Positions 1-8,288 of a stretch of DNA of 64,000 nt are shown in pieces. Origin of the DNA: an uncultured Rhodospirillaceae bacterium. Lineage in GTDB: Bacteria > Pseudomonadota > Alphaproteobacteria > Rhodospirillales > Casp-alpha2. The position numbers and the translations under genes were made by a program. Within the stretch, counting starts at the first letter, position 1. Each line of letters opens with the position of its first letter. The stretch is from assembly GCA_913030825.1 (NCBI GenBank), contig CAJWCU010000002.1:235155-299154 (forward strand). Reading direction: 5' to 3'. Below the pieces are notes generated by a model that saw only the letters and a list, made by a program, of their open reading frames with translations, did not search any database and was not told the DNA's origin.

Positions 1-193
1 CTTGGTTCTCCACAAGCTGCGGCGCCTGGCCGGGCCACGTCGTCCGGATGATCACCTGGGTGTCGGACAGGTCCGGAAGCGCGTCCAGGGGCGTGCGGGT
101 CAATGAAATGATCCCCCAGGCGGTAAGCAGCAGGGTGGCCAGCAAGACCAAAAAACGGTTGGCGATCGACCAGTAAATTAGACGGGCGATCAT
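1..193 (-). CDS. cusA: CusA-type heavy-metal RND pump, N-terminal fragment
   Basis: Only the first 64 codons lie in the window; the gene continues past the left edge. The minus-strand ATG at 193-191 overlaps the stop of the adaptor gene (ATGA), so the two are translationally coupled. The readable N-terminus has the first transmembrane helix ([18 protein letters not shown]), then the [15 protein letters not shown] region typical of CusA/HME-RND permeases. By family it is the inner-membrane proton-driven pump that takes Cu+/Ag+ (possibly other metals) through the CusBC channel. The substrate cannot be read from this fragment. Confidence 0.9.
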   Translation of the reverse strand, partial: MIARLIYWSIANRFLVLLATLLLTAWGIISLTRTPLDALPDLSDTQVIIRTTWPGQAPQLVENQ

Positions 194-1818
194 TTCGACT
201 CTCCCGCGGAGGGTCCGTTCCGGGGCGTCAGGGAAACGATCATTGGCGCATCTCCCTCCTGCAACTGGAACCTGATCTCAATCTCGTCGCCGCTCCGCAC
301 GCCGGGCATCTTGATCTGGGGGGGCAACTTGAAATCCATGGTCATCGCCGGCCATTGCAAGGCCTGGATCTCGGGATGCACCAAGGTCAGGGCATCGGCC
401 GACACTGCCTCGACACGCGCGGTCGTTTCATAGGTCCTGGCCGCATTGGACTCCGGCGTGCTCATTGGCGGCGGGGACATGCGTGCCTCGACTCCCTTCA
501 GGCTGGCCTCGGAATCGATAAGAAACTGGCCGGATAGGACAACCTTCTGGCCTTTTAAGAGACCGCTTATGATCTCACTCCGGCCATTCTGCTCCCTACC
601 AACCTCTACTTCGGTGGGACGGAACCCGTTATTGTCCTCGGCCACCATAACCAAGGTGCGTCGGCCTGTTCTGATCAGCGCTTCGGAAGGCACCAACAAA
701 ACCATTCTGCTTTGCTCATCCAGAAGACGCATCCGAACGAACATTCCGGGGACAAGAAGTTCCTCTGGATTTGCCAATTCCAAACGCGCCTTGCGCGTTC
801 GGGTCGTGGGGTTCACCTCGGGCAGCAGGGCCTGTACCTTGCCCTCGAATATCTTCCCGGTCAGGCCGGGCGCCTGCGCCGAAACCGGACTTCCCGCGCG
901 CAATTTCGCCGCCTGGCTTTCTGGCACTTCGGCATGCGCCCACACCGTCGAAAGGTCGTTTATCCGGGCCAGAAGCATTCCCGAATTGACCGTGCTGCCC
1001 TCGCGGGCCGTCAATTCGGTGACGACGCCGTCATGCGGTGCGACGATCGTGGTGCGCGCCTGCACCTTGCCCGTGCGTTCGACATTCTCGATCTGGCGAT
1101 CATCCATGCCGGCTTGCCGCATGCGTTGCAGAGAGGCCTCGACAAGAGGTTGAAGATCGCGCCCTTGCATTCGACGGACGCTAAGGTAGTCCTCCTGTAC
1201 GGCAACCCAGTCGGGTACATAAAGTTCGAACAACGGTTGACCCTTGGTGACGCGGTCCAACGTCGCGCGGACATGCAGCTTCTCGACAAACCCGGTCGCG
1301 CGGGCCTGGATGGCAGACTGACCGCGTTCGTTCCAGGCGATGGCGCCGACCGCCGAAACTTCCTGCGAGAGGACGCCGTCAACGACCTCTCCGACGCGAA
1401 GGCCGAGATTTTGCTGGATACGCGGGCTGACGGTCACGGTTCCCGGGTCCGATCCCTCGCCCCCCGAATACGCGGGGACGAGCATCATATCCATGAACGG
1501 CGACTTGGCCGGGGAATCGAACTTTTTCCCCGGCACCATGGGGTCGTGATAATAGAGAATCCGACGATCTGTCAGGGGGTCCGTATCACCGGCCTTGAGG
1601 CCGCTTTCCATGTGGCGGCGGGTCGCTCTTTCTCCTTCGGGAATTCCCCAACTGGAAGGGTCTTCTGGCGCCGCGACGGTCATCGCCTGTGCCTCCATCA
1701 AACCAACCGAAGGAGATTGGGGCGCCGCGTGCGACATGCCGAGGCGATAAAGCCCAAAGCCGGCCGCGGTGATCACGCTGATCGCGAGCAGGCTCATCGA
1801 TATCTTTTTGCTGTTCAT
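190..1818 (-). CDS. cusB: CusB-like periplasmic adaptor with metal-binding and CusF-like domains
   Basis: 542 aa. A short N-terminal membrane anchor is followed (about residues 85-120) by a heavy-metal-binding domain of the [10 protein letters not shown]...[12 protein letters not shown] kind found in CusB-type adaptors. Then come the lipoyl/barrel-sandwich and beta-barrel core of membrane fusion proteins ([26 protein letters not shown]). The last ~80 residues ([30 protein letters not shown]) form a fused CusF-like metallochaperone domain with the W-x-M-T-M copper motif, which in E. coli is a separate protein. It links the outer-membrane channel to the pump. Its start codon overlaps the cusC stop, and its stop overlaps cusA. 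Confidence 0.93.
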   Translation of the reverse strand: MNSKKISMSLLAISVITAAGFGLYRLGMSHAAPQSPSVGLMEAQAMTVAAPEDPSSWGIPEGERATRRHMESGLKAGDTDPLTDRRILYYHDPMVPGKKFDSPAKSPFMDMMLVPAYSGGEGSDPGTVTVSPRIQQNLGLRVGEVVDGVLSQEVSAVGAIAWNERGQSAIQARATGFVEKLHVRATLDRVTKGQPLFELYVPDWVAVQEDYLSVRRMQGRDLQPLVEASLQRMRQAGMDDRQIENVERTGKVQARTTIVAPHDGVVTELTAREGSTVNSGMLLARINDLSTVWAHAEVPESQAAKLRAGSPVSAQAPGLTGKIFEGKVQALLPEVNPTTRTRKARLELANPEELLVPGMFVRMRLLDEQSRMVLLVPSEALIRTGRRTLVMVAEDNNGFRPTEVEVGREQNGRSEIISGLLKGQKVVLSGQFLIDSEASLKGVEARMSPPPMSTPESNAARTYETTARVEAVSADALTLVHPEIQALQWPAMTMDFKLPPQIKMPGVRSGDEIEIRFQLQEGDAPMIVSLTPRNGPSAGESK

Positions 1819-3305
1819 TGTCCCGGCTCCTTGTCGGATTTGGAATTGGTTGCATCGGCTGACGCATCGGGTTCAGGTATGAGAAACTCCAACCACGCCC
1901 AGATGGCTGCGGCCTGTTTTTCGATTCGCAATCTCTCCAACTGGGTGTTGATCTCCATACGCCGGGCCTCCAGCACGGTCGCCAGTGTCCCCTTGCCGCC
2001 GCGGTATGCCGCAACGGATGCGTTGGTCCTCTCGGTGGCCAGGGGAATTAACGACTGGTCGTAGTCCCGCACCCTCATCAGGTTGGAGCGCCAAGTCGCC
2101 AACATGCGCTCGACTTCCGAATGATGCTCGCGGCGCATCTCTTCCCGCTCGGCCCGTATCTCGGCGACTTTTTCGAGGCGCGCGGCGAGTTCTCGGTCCT
2201 GGCGGTTTTTTTGGTTCCACTGAAGCGGGATAGACGCGCCGACGGAGACCATGTCGCTGAAGTTGTCACCTCGCCTGCTGAACATAAGGGAGAGGCTCCA
2301 GTCGGCGTTCTTGTCTTCCCTCGCGACCTTGACCTCGGCCAGCGCGACCTGCTCCTTTGAGTTCAGGGCTTGAATTTCAGGATGCAAATCGACTTGGTGC
2401 GCTGTGTCTAGTCCGTCCCAGCCGATATTGCTCAGGGCCGGTGCGGTGCCCAGCGGCAACCTCGCGCTCTCTCCAATCCATCGTGCCAAGAGAGTGGTGG
2501 AATTGCTGACATCCGCTCGCACCTCGTGAATTCGATTGTCGATGCGGGAAATCTCCTCTTGTGCCGCGATAACGTCTTTTTGCGGGCCTCGACCGCTTCG
2601 ATAAGCCGTGGAAACAGCCTCTGCTGTAAGGACGGCTTCTTCACGCTGGCGTTCGAGCAGGTTCAATATGCGCTGTTGATAAAAGCGGTCGAACCAGGCA
2701 CGCGCGGTTTCGGTTCGAAGACGCGCCAATTCCATGGACCGCATTGCCGACGCCAATTCTGCCTCGCGTTCAAACCGGTCGCGTCGGGCATCCCTTTTGT
2801 CACTTCCGATGAATGTCTGCGTAAGGCCGACCGAACGCATGGTCATGAAATCGTCGGTCAGGCTGTAGCGCATCGAACCAGTGACAGGCAGATTGTCGAT
2901 CGAGAACCGGAGAACAGGGTCGGGCAGACTACCCGCCGACACCGCCCTTTCGCGGGATGACCGGCCCCTGGCGTCTTTAGCGTGCAAACTGAATGAACGT
3001 TCTTCCGCCAACCGAAGGGCGTGATCAATAGTCAATTCGGCTGATGGTTCAGGCGCCTGCGCGAGAGGCTCCTTGGGGAAAACGATCGTTAACGCGGCGA
3101 CGGCAACAAGAAAAATTGAAAAGCCGCGGAAGGATTGAGCGAGAAAAGTGGGGGGCCCTTTGGCTTCCCGCGGGGACTCTTCACCCTTCGGCACTGGGAC
3201 AGCGGCCAGGAGTTCGTGTTTCTCCGCGACACCATGAGATGGTGGCACAAGTGTGACGAGGGCAAGCCCGGGCATTCCCGGAGCCAACCTCTTGATGACG
3301 GACAT
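1815..3305 (-). CDS. cusC: CusC/TolC-like outer-membrane efflux protein
   Basis: 496 aa from the chosen start. The TolC-type body has two repeated helical halves (ELTIDHALRLAEERS near the N-terminus; LHPEIQALN in the second half) and is the outer-membrane exit duct of the tripartite pump. The start at 3305 is preferred over an in-frame ATG at 3359 because GAAGGATC lies eight bases upstream. The N-terminus is long and odd: about 55 residues of low similarity to anything precede a second hydrophobic stretch (IFLVAVAALTIVF) ending in LAQA, which looks like the real signal peptide. First gene of cusCBA, downstream of a CzcI/CutF-like gene that may control its translation. Confidence 0.9.
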   Translation of the reverse strand: MSVIKRLAPGMPGLALVTLVPPSHGVAEKHELLAAVPVPKGEESPREAKGPPTFLAQSFRGFSIFLVAVAALTIVFPKEPLAQAPEPSAELTIDHALRLAEERSFSLHAKDARGRSSRERAVSAGSLPDPVLRFSIDNLPVTGSMRYSLTDDFMTMRSVGLTQTFIGSDKRDARRDRFEREAELASAMRSMELARLRTETARAWFDRFYQQRILNLLERQREEAVLTAEAVSTAYRSGRGPQKDVIAAQEEISRIDNRIHEVRADVSNSTTLLARWIGESARLPLGTAPALSNIGWDGLDTAHQVDLHPEIQALNSKEQVALAEVKVAREDKNADWSLSLMFSRRGDNFSDMVSVGASIPLQWNQKNRQDRELAARLEKVAEIRAEREEMRREHHSEVERMLATWRSNLMRVRDYDQSLIPLATERTNASVAAYRGGKGTLATVLEARRMEINTQLERLRIEKQAAAIWAWLEFLIPEPDASADATNSKSDKEPGQ

Positions 3306-3312
3306 ATTGTTC

Positions 3313-3427
3313 GATCCTTCTTGGCGGACGGCCATCGGATGCCGCCGGAAACGGTGCACGCATACGCGAGACTAGCGGCCAGGCTCAGGCCCGGTCCAAG
3401 GCACGCGCAGAGGTCATCGAAGGATCA
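3313..3427 (-). promoter_or_regulatory. Long-range hairpin masking the cusC Shine-Dalgarno
   Basis: On the minus strand the stop region of the upstream small gene reads TGATCCTTC (3427-3419), with the stop TGA first. It is complementary to GAAGGATC (3320-3313), which holds the cusC Shine-Dalgarno. The pairing is 8 perfect base pairs plus one G-U, with about 98 bases between the arms. The small gene ends FPPPRT-stop, and its last Pro codon lies 6-7 bases before the stem. I infer a translational switch like cutF-cutO: a ribosome held at the Pro motif would melt the stem and expose the cusC start. Confidence 0.6.
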
Positions 3428-3790
3428 GGTTCGTGGGGGAGGGAATAACAGACCGATTGCCCACGAACGCAGGTGCTCGGCTTTAACGAGTCGAAGCGCG
3501 ATGGTCTCCTGATCGGGAAATTCGTGCGTTGATGCACCAATGATCAAGGGAACAAGACAGGTTGAAACGCAGAACTCAGGCGGGCAGGACTGTTCCGTCG
3601 CGCAACAAGAACCTTCCGCTTCTCCGTGTCGGGCCGCATCGTTCTGACAGCTGATGACGTCCACTTGGCCAACGCTGGCGCCGCCTGATGTCGATAAGCT
3701 ACCCGAGTCCGCCCACGCAGCGACCACAGGTGGAAGCAACAAGGCAGATACCAGTAAAATCGCTGAGATCAGACGAGGTAAAAATCGCAT
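3425..3790 (-). CDS. CzcI/CutF-like small exported Cys-rich protein, Pro-ending
   Basis: 121 aa. It has a clear Sec signal peptide (FLPRLISAILLVSALLLPPVVAAWA), a middle region with many cysteines (SCCATEQSC, PEFCVSTC) and a C-terminus ending FPPPRT. Size, cysteines, proline end and position directly before an efflux operon match the CzcI / DUF2946 / CutF-type proteins. Three other genes in this window share the same plan. I infer a metal-sensing leader protein whose translation controls cusC; a periplasmic metal-binding role is the alternative. It is the first gene after a 246-base gap behind the thioredoxin gene. Confidence 0.65.
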   Translation of the reverse strand: MRFLPRLISAILLVSALLLPPVVAAWADSGSLSTSGGASVGQVDVISCQNDAARHGEAEGSCCATEQSCPPEFCVSTCLVPLIIGASTHEFPDQETIALRLVKAEHLRSWAIGLLFPPPRT

Positions 3791-4036
3791 CAGGGTTACA
3801 GAGCCAACAATCTGAAGCAGGGAAGGCGATAAGGTACGATATCAAATTTTTTTTGCGGCGCACCATCTTTGTTTTCGCAGGGCATCATATTTTTGTGACC
3901 GTACGACAACCTCATCGCATCGGGCCGGAAAACCGACCAATCCATGGGGTCGAGCAAGAAATAGGCCGATCTCTTATGATATTCAAGGAGCCGAAGATCA
4001 AGTTCCAGAGGCCAATGACATATCCGCCATGCGGGG

Positions 4037-4300
4037 CTATGGTTGCCCTATTCCTGCGGTTCGAAGGGCGTCTTCGGTCACGCCTCGACCGGCACAACAC
4101 GAGGCCAGAACGCCGTCAACCGCCACGGCAGGCAGCGTGCGCACGCCCAAGTCCTTGGCCCTGGCAATCACCTCGTCCTCTTTCATATCGAGGATGGAAA
4201 CCTCGCAGTTTGAACAGGCCATCTGGTTGACCAGCTCAATGGTTTCCTCACACAAGCCACATCCGGCACTGAAAACTTCGATCTTGCGTTTCTGGGGCAT
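4037..4300 (-). CDS. Small thioredoxin-fold protein of mer-type cluster
   Basis: 87 aa, no signal peptide, probably cytoplasmic. The N-terminal VFSAGCGLCEE carries a CxxC at the thioredoxin active-site position. Further cysteines (MACSNC, SCC) and the cis-Pro segment VRTLPAVAVDG follow. Start chosen at ATG 4300 with AAGGAG nine bases upstream, rather than the in-frame TTG two codons earlier. Proteins of this kind accompany mercury and other thiol-metal resistance genes. A role in handing metal or electrons to the preceding membrane protein is inferred. It lies 22 bases after the thioredoxin-MerC fusion gene and is likely cotranscribed from the merR promoter. Confidence 0.7.
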   Translation of the reverse strand: MPQKRKIEVFSAGCGLCEETIELVNQMACSNCEVSILDMKEDEVIARAKDLGVRTLPAVAVDGVLASCCAGRGVTEDALRTAGIGQP

Positions 4301-4322
4301 CGTCAAAATCTCCTTCGTTGAG

Positions 4323-5075
4323 TCATGAGGTTACGTATTCGTCCTTAACGTTCGCACAGGCAGGGCAGCCCGCCGTTTGGCCCGATTGGCTTTTGCTTCG
4401 CATCGGCCAGGTGTTCCACAGGGACGCGGCAACGAGAACGCCAAGACCAGCCCACATGGCCGGGTCGCTGTCGAAGCCGAACTTGCCGAACAGCACGATT
4501 CCTGCGCCGACAACACCCAACCCAAACGGACCGTACCCGCGCCGTGTCGTCGCCCGGTAAGCCAATGCAGAAACGGCAACAGCAAGAAAGGCACCGGTGA
4601 GCGGCAATAGAAACGGGGTATAGTCGATAAATCCGATGCCAAGACTGCTGAACAAACCGGCATAGGCCGGCCAACAGGCGGGGCAGGCCAGTTTCGGCAA
4701 TAAAGCCGCCCCGATGGACGGCACCATGGCCGCATTCAAATGCAAGGTTCCAGAGGGCTTGCCGGGTTCATAACCTGGCGTCAACGCCGTCACGATCTGG
4801 TCAAGCGGCGGCACGCCACGCGCATCGCCTTCCAACGTGTATATGCGGCAACACGAACTGGCTTCTTCAAGGGAAAGTCCCGACACGTCCTTACCATCGA
4901 CCAAGATCGTCGGCGAGCCATAGGAACGAACGTGGTCGGGCGTATCTGGGGCACCAACCTCCCATTCCGACCAAGCAGGAGCCACACCGGCAGCGCCAAA
5001 CGCCGCTATCAACTGTTTTCGGGCGGCCGCGATATTCGGGCATGATTTTTCATAGACGAATTCAACGGTCGGCAT
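4323..5075 (-). CDS. Thioredoxin-like / MerC-like membrane fusion protein
   Basis: 250 aa from ATG 5075. Residues 1-100 form a thioredoxin-like domain (VEFVYEKSCPNIAAAR; SYGSPTILVDGKDVSG; SSCCRIYTLEG). Residues ~110-235 form four hydrophobic helices beginning with LPKLACPACWPAYAGLF, a paired-cysteine helix like those of MerC/MerT mercury transporters. A tail CPACANVKDEY adds another CxxC. It overlaps the merR stop by 14 bases, so it is coupled to the regulator. I infer uptake or handling of a thiophilic metal such as Hg(II). No merA reductase or merP is present in the window. Confidence 0.72.
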   Translation of the reverse strand: MPTVEFVYEKSCPNIAAARKQLIAAFGAAGVAPAWSEWEVGAPDTPDHVRSYGSPTILVDGKDVSGLSLEEASSCCRIYTLEGDARGVPPLDQIVTALTPGYEPGKPSGTLHLNAAMVPSIGAALLPKLACPACWPAYAGLFSSLGIGFIDYTPFLLPLTGAFLAVAVSALAYRATTRRGYGPFGLGVVGAGIVLFGKFGFDSDPAMWAGLGVLVAASLWNTWPMRSKSQSGQTAGCPACANVKDEYVTS

Positions 5076-5481
5076 TTGCGGGCCCTTTCCTGGCTTCCAG
5101 GGCATCAAGAATCGGACAGGCACTCACTGGCCCTGTGCTGGGGCACGCATTCGTCCATGTGCTGAGGACATCCCGCATTCGCGATAAAACATCGATCTTC
5201 TCCTCGATTTCGCTGAGTTTCCCCAGCGCCCGGTCCCGAACATCGCTGCACGATGCCCCGGGATCGGTTTTAAGTGAGAGAAGGTCTCCGATATCCCGCA
5301 AGGTGAACCCAACATCCTGGGCGCGTTTGATGAACTGAATATGCCGAACGACCTCAGGCGCGTATTTCCGATAGCCGTTCGCGTCCCGGTCAGGCGTTTC
5401 AATCAACCCTTGCTGTTCGTAGTAACGCAGGGTTTCGACGCTCACGCCGCCTTGCCGGGCGACATCTCCGATGTTCAGCAT
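5062..5481 (-). CDS. merR: MerR-family regulator with mercury-type cysteines
   Basis: 139 aa. N-terminal winged helix (IGDVARQGGVSVETLRYYEQQGLI), then a dimerisation helix and the metal loop. The three cysteines sit as C-34-C-8-C (GASCSDV ... NACPSTGPVSACPIL), the same spacing as Cys82, Cys117 and Cys126 of Tn501 MerR, which bind Hg(II) trigonally. It is therefore of Hg type rather than CueR or ZntR type. First gene of a minus-strand operon, with its own 19-base-spacer promoter upstream, so probably autoregulated. Confidence 0.9.
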   Translation of the reverse strand: MLNIGDVARQGGVSVETLRYYEQQGLIETPDRDANGYRKYAPEVVRHIQFIKRAQDVGFTLRDIGDLLSLKTDPGASCSDVRDRALGKLSEIEEKIDVLSRMRDVLSTWTNACPSTGPVSACPILDALEARKGPANADR

Positions 5482-5507
5482 TTCAGTATCTCCATCGATT
5501 CCGGACA

Positions 5508-5538
5508 GCGTAACCCCTGTAGTATACTTTAGGGTCAA
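5508..5538 (-). promoter_or_regulatory. MerR-type promoter/operator of merR operon
   Basis: Minus strand: -35 TTGACC (5538-5533), a 19-base spacer, -10 TTACGC (5513-5508). The spacer carries a dyad, ACCCT...AGGGGT, around a TATA centre. The 19-base spacing is the hallmark of MerR-activated promoters. The sequence differs from the eight CueR-like sites elsewhere in the window (no CTCC...GGAG), consistent with a separate regulator. The divergent cutF-like gene starts 52 bases away on the other strand and could share the site. Confidence 0.75.
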
Positions 5539-5589
5539 GGGCGAAATTTGCCTTGATCCGGCCATGATTGATGGCAACACTTCCGACCC

Positions 5590-5943
5590 ATGAGACGACT
5601 GCTGCGATCCCGCCTTCTGATTGTCGCCCTGCTGCTTGCAGTGGGCGTGGGGTCCGTCGTCTCGGTGGTCCAGGCGGGACAAATGCGTGTCGACATGGCC
5701 ATGACCGGCGATGTTCAAGGTCCCGATGGCGATAGCTGTACCGCGTGCGGCACCGGCGGTGATGGGGCAAAGGCATCGATAGATTGCGTGTCGGCCTGTC
5801 ACCTTTCCGCAATCGATATGGTCGATGGCCGCGCGGCCGCCGGTATGGCCGATGACCGAACGTATCCCCTAGATCGCAGGCAATTCGCGCGGTCATCCGG
5901 GCCTCTGCTCGACCCCTCTCCCCCAAAATCCATTCTCGGTTAG
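5590..5943 (+). CDS. CutF-like exported leader protein
   Basis: 117 aa. Sec signal peptide (RRLLRSRLLIVALLLAVGVGSVVSVVQA), then two cysteine pairs SCTACGTGG and DCVSACHLS, and a C-terminus LLDPSPPKSILG. It lies directly before a multicopper oxidase gene. In Rhodobacter capsulatus, CutF (DUF2946-like; exported, with a Cys motif and a Pro-rich end) senses periplasmic copper while being translated and controls cutO. Gene order, Cys motif, Pro end and the downstream hairpin all agree here. No good Shine-Dalgarno is visible before the ATG. The assignment is by layout and not by close sequence match. Confidence 0.68.
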   Translation: MRRLLRSRLLIVALLLAVGVGSVVSVVQAGQMRVDMAMTGDVQGPDGDSCTACGTGGDGAKASIDCVSACHLSAIDMVDGRAAAGMADDRTYPLDRRQFARSSGPLLDPSPPKSILG

Positions 5944-6071
5944 TGCGCAGCCGGCGAAAGCCTTTGCTTTTGCCACGCGTCACGTCTTAGGCCCGCCTCC
6001 TCCATACGGGGCAGGTGAGGCTTTGTTGGTACAGGCACGTCAGCCTGTCCGCCTCCATACCCGAGAATGGA
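5929..6071 (+). promoter_or_regulatory. Hairpin linking cutF-like stop to oxidase start
   Basis: TCCATTCTCGG (5929-5939, the last codons of the cutF-like gene) is the exact reverse complement of CCGAGAATGGA (6061-6071), which covers the purine-rich region 10-20 bases before the oxidase ATG at 6081. That is 11 perfect base pairs enclosing 121 bases. A local hairpin ACAGGC/GCCTGT (6031-6036 with 6043-6048) lies in the loop. The Pro codons of PSPPK end three bases before the 5' arm, so a ribosome paused there would open the stem. This matches the published cutF-cutO mechanism; function here is inferred. Confidence 0.68.
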
Positions 6072-6080
6072 CATCATCTA

Positions 6081-7508
6081 ATGAAAAACACGTTCAACAA
6101 CGGCCTGTCGCGCCGTTCCTTCCTTGCCGCCGCCGGCGCCGCGGCAGGGGTGGCTGCCGTGCCCGCCTGGGCAGCACCTTCGCTTCCCCTGCGTCAAATC
6201 GATTTGGCCGCCGCCCCCGGTGCGACCCACCTAGTGGACAGTGACGGGACGAAAACCAAAGTCTGGTCGTACAACGGTCGCGTGCCCGGCCCGGAAATCC
6301 GGATACGCCAAGGCGAACGTCTGCGCGTCGCCGTGCGCAACGGACTGACTGAAGAGACGACGGTTCACTGGCACGGGCTTCGCGTGCCCCATGCGATGGA
6401 CGGCGTGCCACATCTGACGCAAAAGCCCATCGCGCCTGGCGAAACCTTTGTTTACGAGTTCGATGCACCCGACGCCGGAACTTATTGGTATCACCCCCAT
6501 CAGCGGAGCTTCGAGCAGGTCGGGCGTGGCCTTTATGGCCCCCTGATCATCGAGGAAACGAACCCGCCCCAAGTGGACCGTGATGTGACCTGGGTATTGG
6601 ACGACTGGCGCTTGCTGATAGATGCGCAGATCAGCGAGGATTTCGGGAATCGCCATGATATGAGCCATGCCGGCCGCATCGGCAACACGGTTACGGTCAA
6701 TGGCCGGATCACCGATATGTTCGAAGCCAGGGCAGGCGAGCGTATCCGCCTGCGCCTGATCAATGCCGCCAACGCCCGTATCTTCGGTCTGGAATTCGAC
6801 GGTCATACACCCTGGGTCATCGCCTATGACGGTCAGCCGGTTGACCCGCACCAGGTGACGGGACGGTTGGACATCGGACCGGCCATGAGGATCGATCTGA
6901 TCCTCGACCTGACCGGCGATCCTGGCGATGCCTTCGCCGTCAGGGACACCTTCTACAGCCGTCTGAAATACCGACTGTTGAATGTCGTCTACGGACCCAA
7001 GCGGCTGCGGGATAAGCCGATGCGCAAGGTCGCGGCGTTGCCCGACAACACCATGCCCGAACCTGACCTGGCTTCTGCCGAGCGTCATCACATCGCGTTC
7101 GGCGGCGGCATGATGGGCGGTATGGCCATGGCCAAGATGGGCGGACGTGAGGTCGGCATGATGGAGATGATGCGGAACGGCAAGGCCTGGACGGTCAACG
7201 GCGTCGCTGCCACGGGTCACGTCATGGACCCCATTCTGACGCTGGCGCGGAACCGCTCCTACATCCTGGCTCTGGACAACCAGACAGCCTGGTATCACCC
7301 CATCCATTTGCATGGACACTCCTTTCGCGTGATCAGCCGAAACGGCGAGCCGACCCGTCATAAGGAATGGCAGGACACGGTTATGATGGCGCCGCGCGAA
7401 CAGGTCGAAATCGCCTTCGTCGCCGACAACCCCGGCGGCTGGATGTTCCATTGCCACATCCTGGAACACCAGGCCGGCGGCATGATGGGTGTCATACAGG
7501 TGACATGA
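6081..7508 (+). CDS. Tat-exported multicopper oxidase (CutO/CueO-like)
   Basis: 475 aa from ATG 6081. Twin-arginine signal LSRRSFLAAAGAAAG. Three cupredoxin domains with the four copper motifs: HWHG (TTVHWHGLRV), HPH (TYWYHPHQRS), HPIHLHGHSF, and HCHILEHQAGGM with the type-1 Cys-His and axial Met. A Met-rich stretch (GGGMMGGMAMAKMGG...MMEMM) precedes domain 3, as in cuprous oxidases such as CueO, and probably binds Cu+. It oxidises Cu+ to Cu2+ in the periplasm. Translation is probably controlled by the upstream hairpin. A second oxidase of exactly the same length lies at 46951-48378. Confidence 0.93.
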   Translation: MKNTFNNGLSRRSFLAAAGAAAGVAAVPAWAAPSLPLRQIDLAAAPGATHLVDSDGTKTKVWSYNGRVPGPEIRIRQGERLRVAVRNGLTEETTVHWHGLRVPHAMDGVPHLTQKPIAPGETFVYEFDAPDAGTYWYHPHQRSFEQVGRGLYGPLIIEETNPPQVDRDVTWVLDDWRLLIDAQISEDFGNRHDMSHAGRIGNTVTVNGRITDMFEARAGERIRLRLINAANARIFGLEFDGHTPWVIAYDGQPVDPHQVTGRLDIGPAMRIDLILDLTGDPGDAFAVRDTFYSRLKYRLLNVVYGPKRLRDKPMRKVAALPDNTMPEPDLASAERHHIAFGGGMMGGMAMAKMGGREVGMMEMMRNGKAWTVNGVAATGHVMDPILTLARNRSYILALDNQTAWYHPIHLHGHSFRVISRNGEPTRHKEWQDTVMMAPREQVEIAFVADNPGGWMFHCHILEHQAGGMMGVIQVT

Positions 7509-7520
7509 GGAGGGCCGGAA

Positions 7521-8240
7521 ATGAGACGAAACCTATTCTCCACGGCCGGCGCGATTATCGCGGCCTTGTTCACCGGGTTCATCGGCACGGCGCGGGCGGA
7601 CGGCGACCCCGACCGTGGTCGAAAAGCCTTTTTGCAATGTCTGTCCTGCCATTCAGCCCGTCCCGGCCTCCACAAGACCGGCCCCAGTCTGGCGACGGTC
7701 GCCGGGCAGAAAGCCGCAACGGTTGAAGGATTCGGGCGATACAGCGATGCCCTTAAGGCTTCCGGCTTGGTCTGGAACGATGAAAAACTGGACGCCTGGA
7801 TGCTCGATCCCAGGGGGCTGGTTCCCGGAACGTCCATGAACATTCCGGGCATCAAGTCGACGTCCGACCGTCGAGATATCATCGCCTTTTTGAAGGCCGT
7901 GAAAGCCGAACAGTCAGCTGAAAGGTCACCGGCACCTTCAAATGAATCCGGTGGCAGCATGATGATGGGGGATCGCCCTATGCCTGATCTGGAAGCACTG
8001 GGTCCGGAGCGTCAGGTCGCGTCGCTGACCTACTGCCGAGGCACCTATCATGTGCGTACGGTAGCCGGGCAGGTTCAGAAAATCTGGGAGTTCAATCTCC
8101 GGTTCAAATCGGACTCTAGTGATAAGGGGCCGATGGCGGGGAAGCCGGTGATCATCCCCAAGGGCATGAGGGGGGATCGATTCTTCGTCATCTTTGCCCA
8201 ACCGTCCGAGATTAGCCCGTTCATCGAAAACCGATGCTGA
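7521..8240 (+). CDS. Exported c-type cytochrome with C-terminal extension
   Basis: 239 aa. Signal peptide, then a class I cytochrome c domain with CLSCH (about residue 36) and distal Met in GTSMNIPGIKS. After ~125 residues comes an unusual C-terminal segment of ~100 residues (RQVASLTYCRGTYHVRTVAG ... DRFFVIFAQPSEISPF) that I do not recognise; it has two further cysteines. It is the next gene after the oxidase (12-base gap, GGAGG before ATG) and may accept electrons from it. A short gap separates it from the DUF411 gene. Confidence 0.82.
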   Translation: MRRNLFSTAGAIIAALFTGFIGTARADGDPDRGRKAFLQCLSCHSARPGLHKTGPSLATVAGQKAATVEGFGRYSDALKASGLVWNDEKLDAWMLDPRGLVPGTSMNIPGIKSTSDRRDIIAFLKAVKAEQSAERSPAPSNESGGSMMMGDRPMPDLEALGPERQVASLTYCRGTYHVRTVAGQVQKIWEFNLRFKSDSSDKGPMAGKPVIIPKGMRGDRFFVIFAQPSEISPFIENRC

Positions 8241-8288
8241 ATCAGTCCGGCGTAACTCAGTTAATCCAGTGTCAAAAAGGAAATGATC

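Noticed and set aside
712..2064. Long plus-strand open frame opposite cusB
   Set aside because: It has no recognisable domain and lies fully inside the conserved cusB/cusC genes on the other strand.
5508..5538. Counting the merR promoter among the CueR sites
   Set aside because: It has TTGACC and 19 bases but a different dyad (ACCCT...AGGGGT), and it stands before a Hg-type MerR.
6231..7469. 412-codon minus-strand frame inside the oxidase gene
   Set aside because: It is the antisense of a well-conserved multicopper oxidase; its translation shows no domain.
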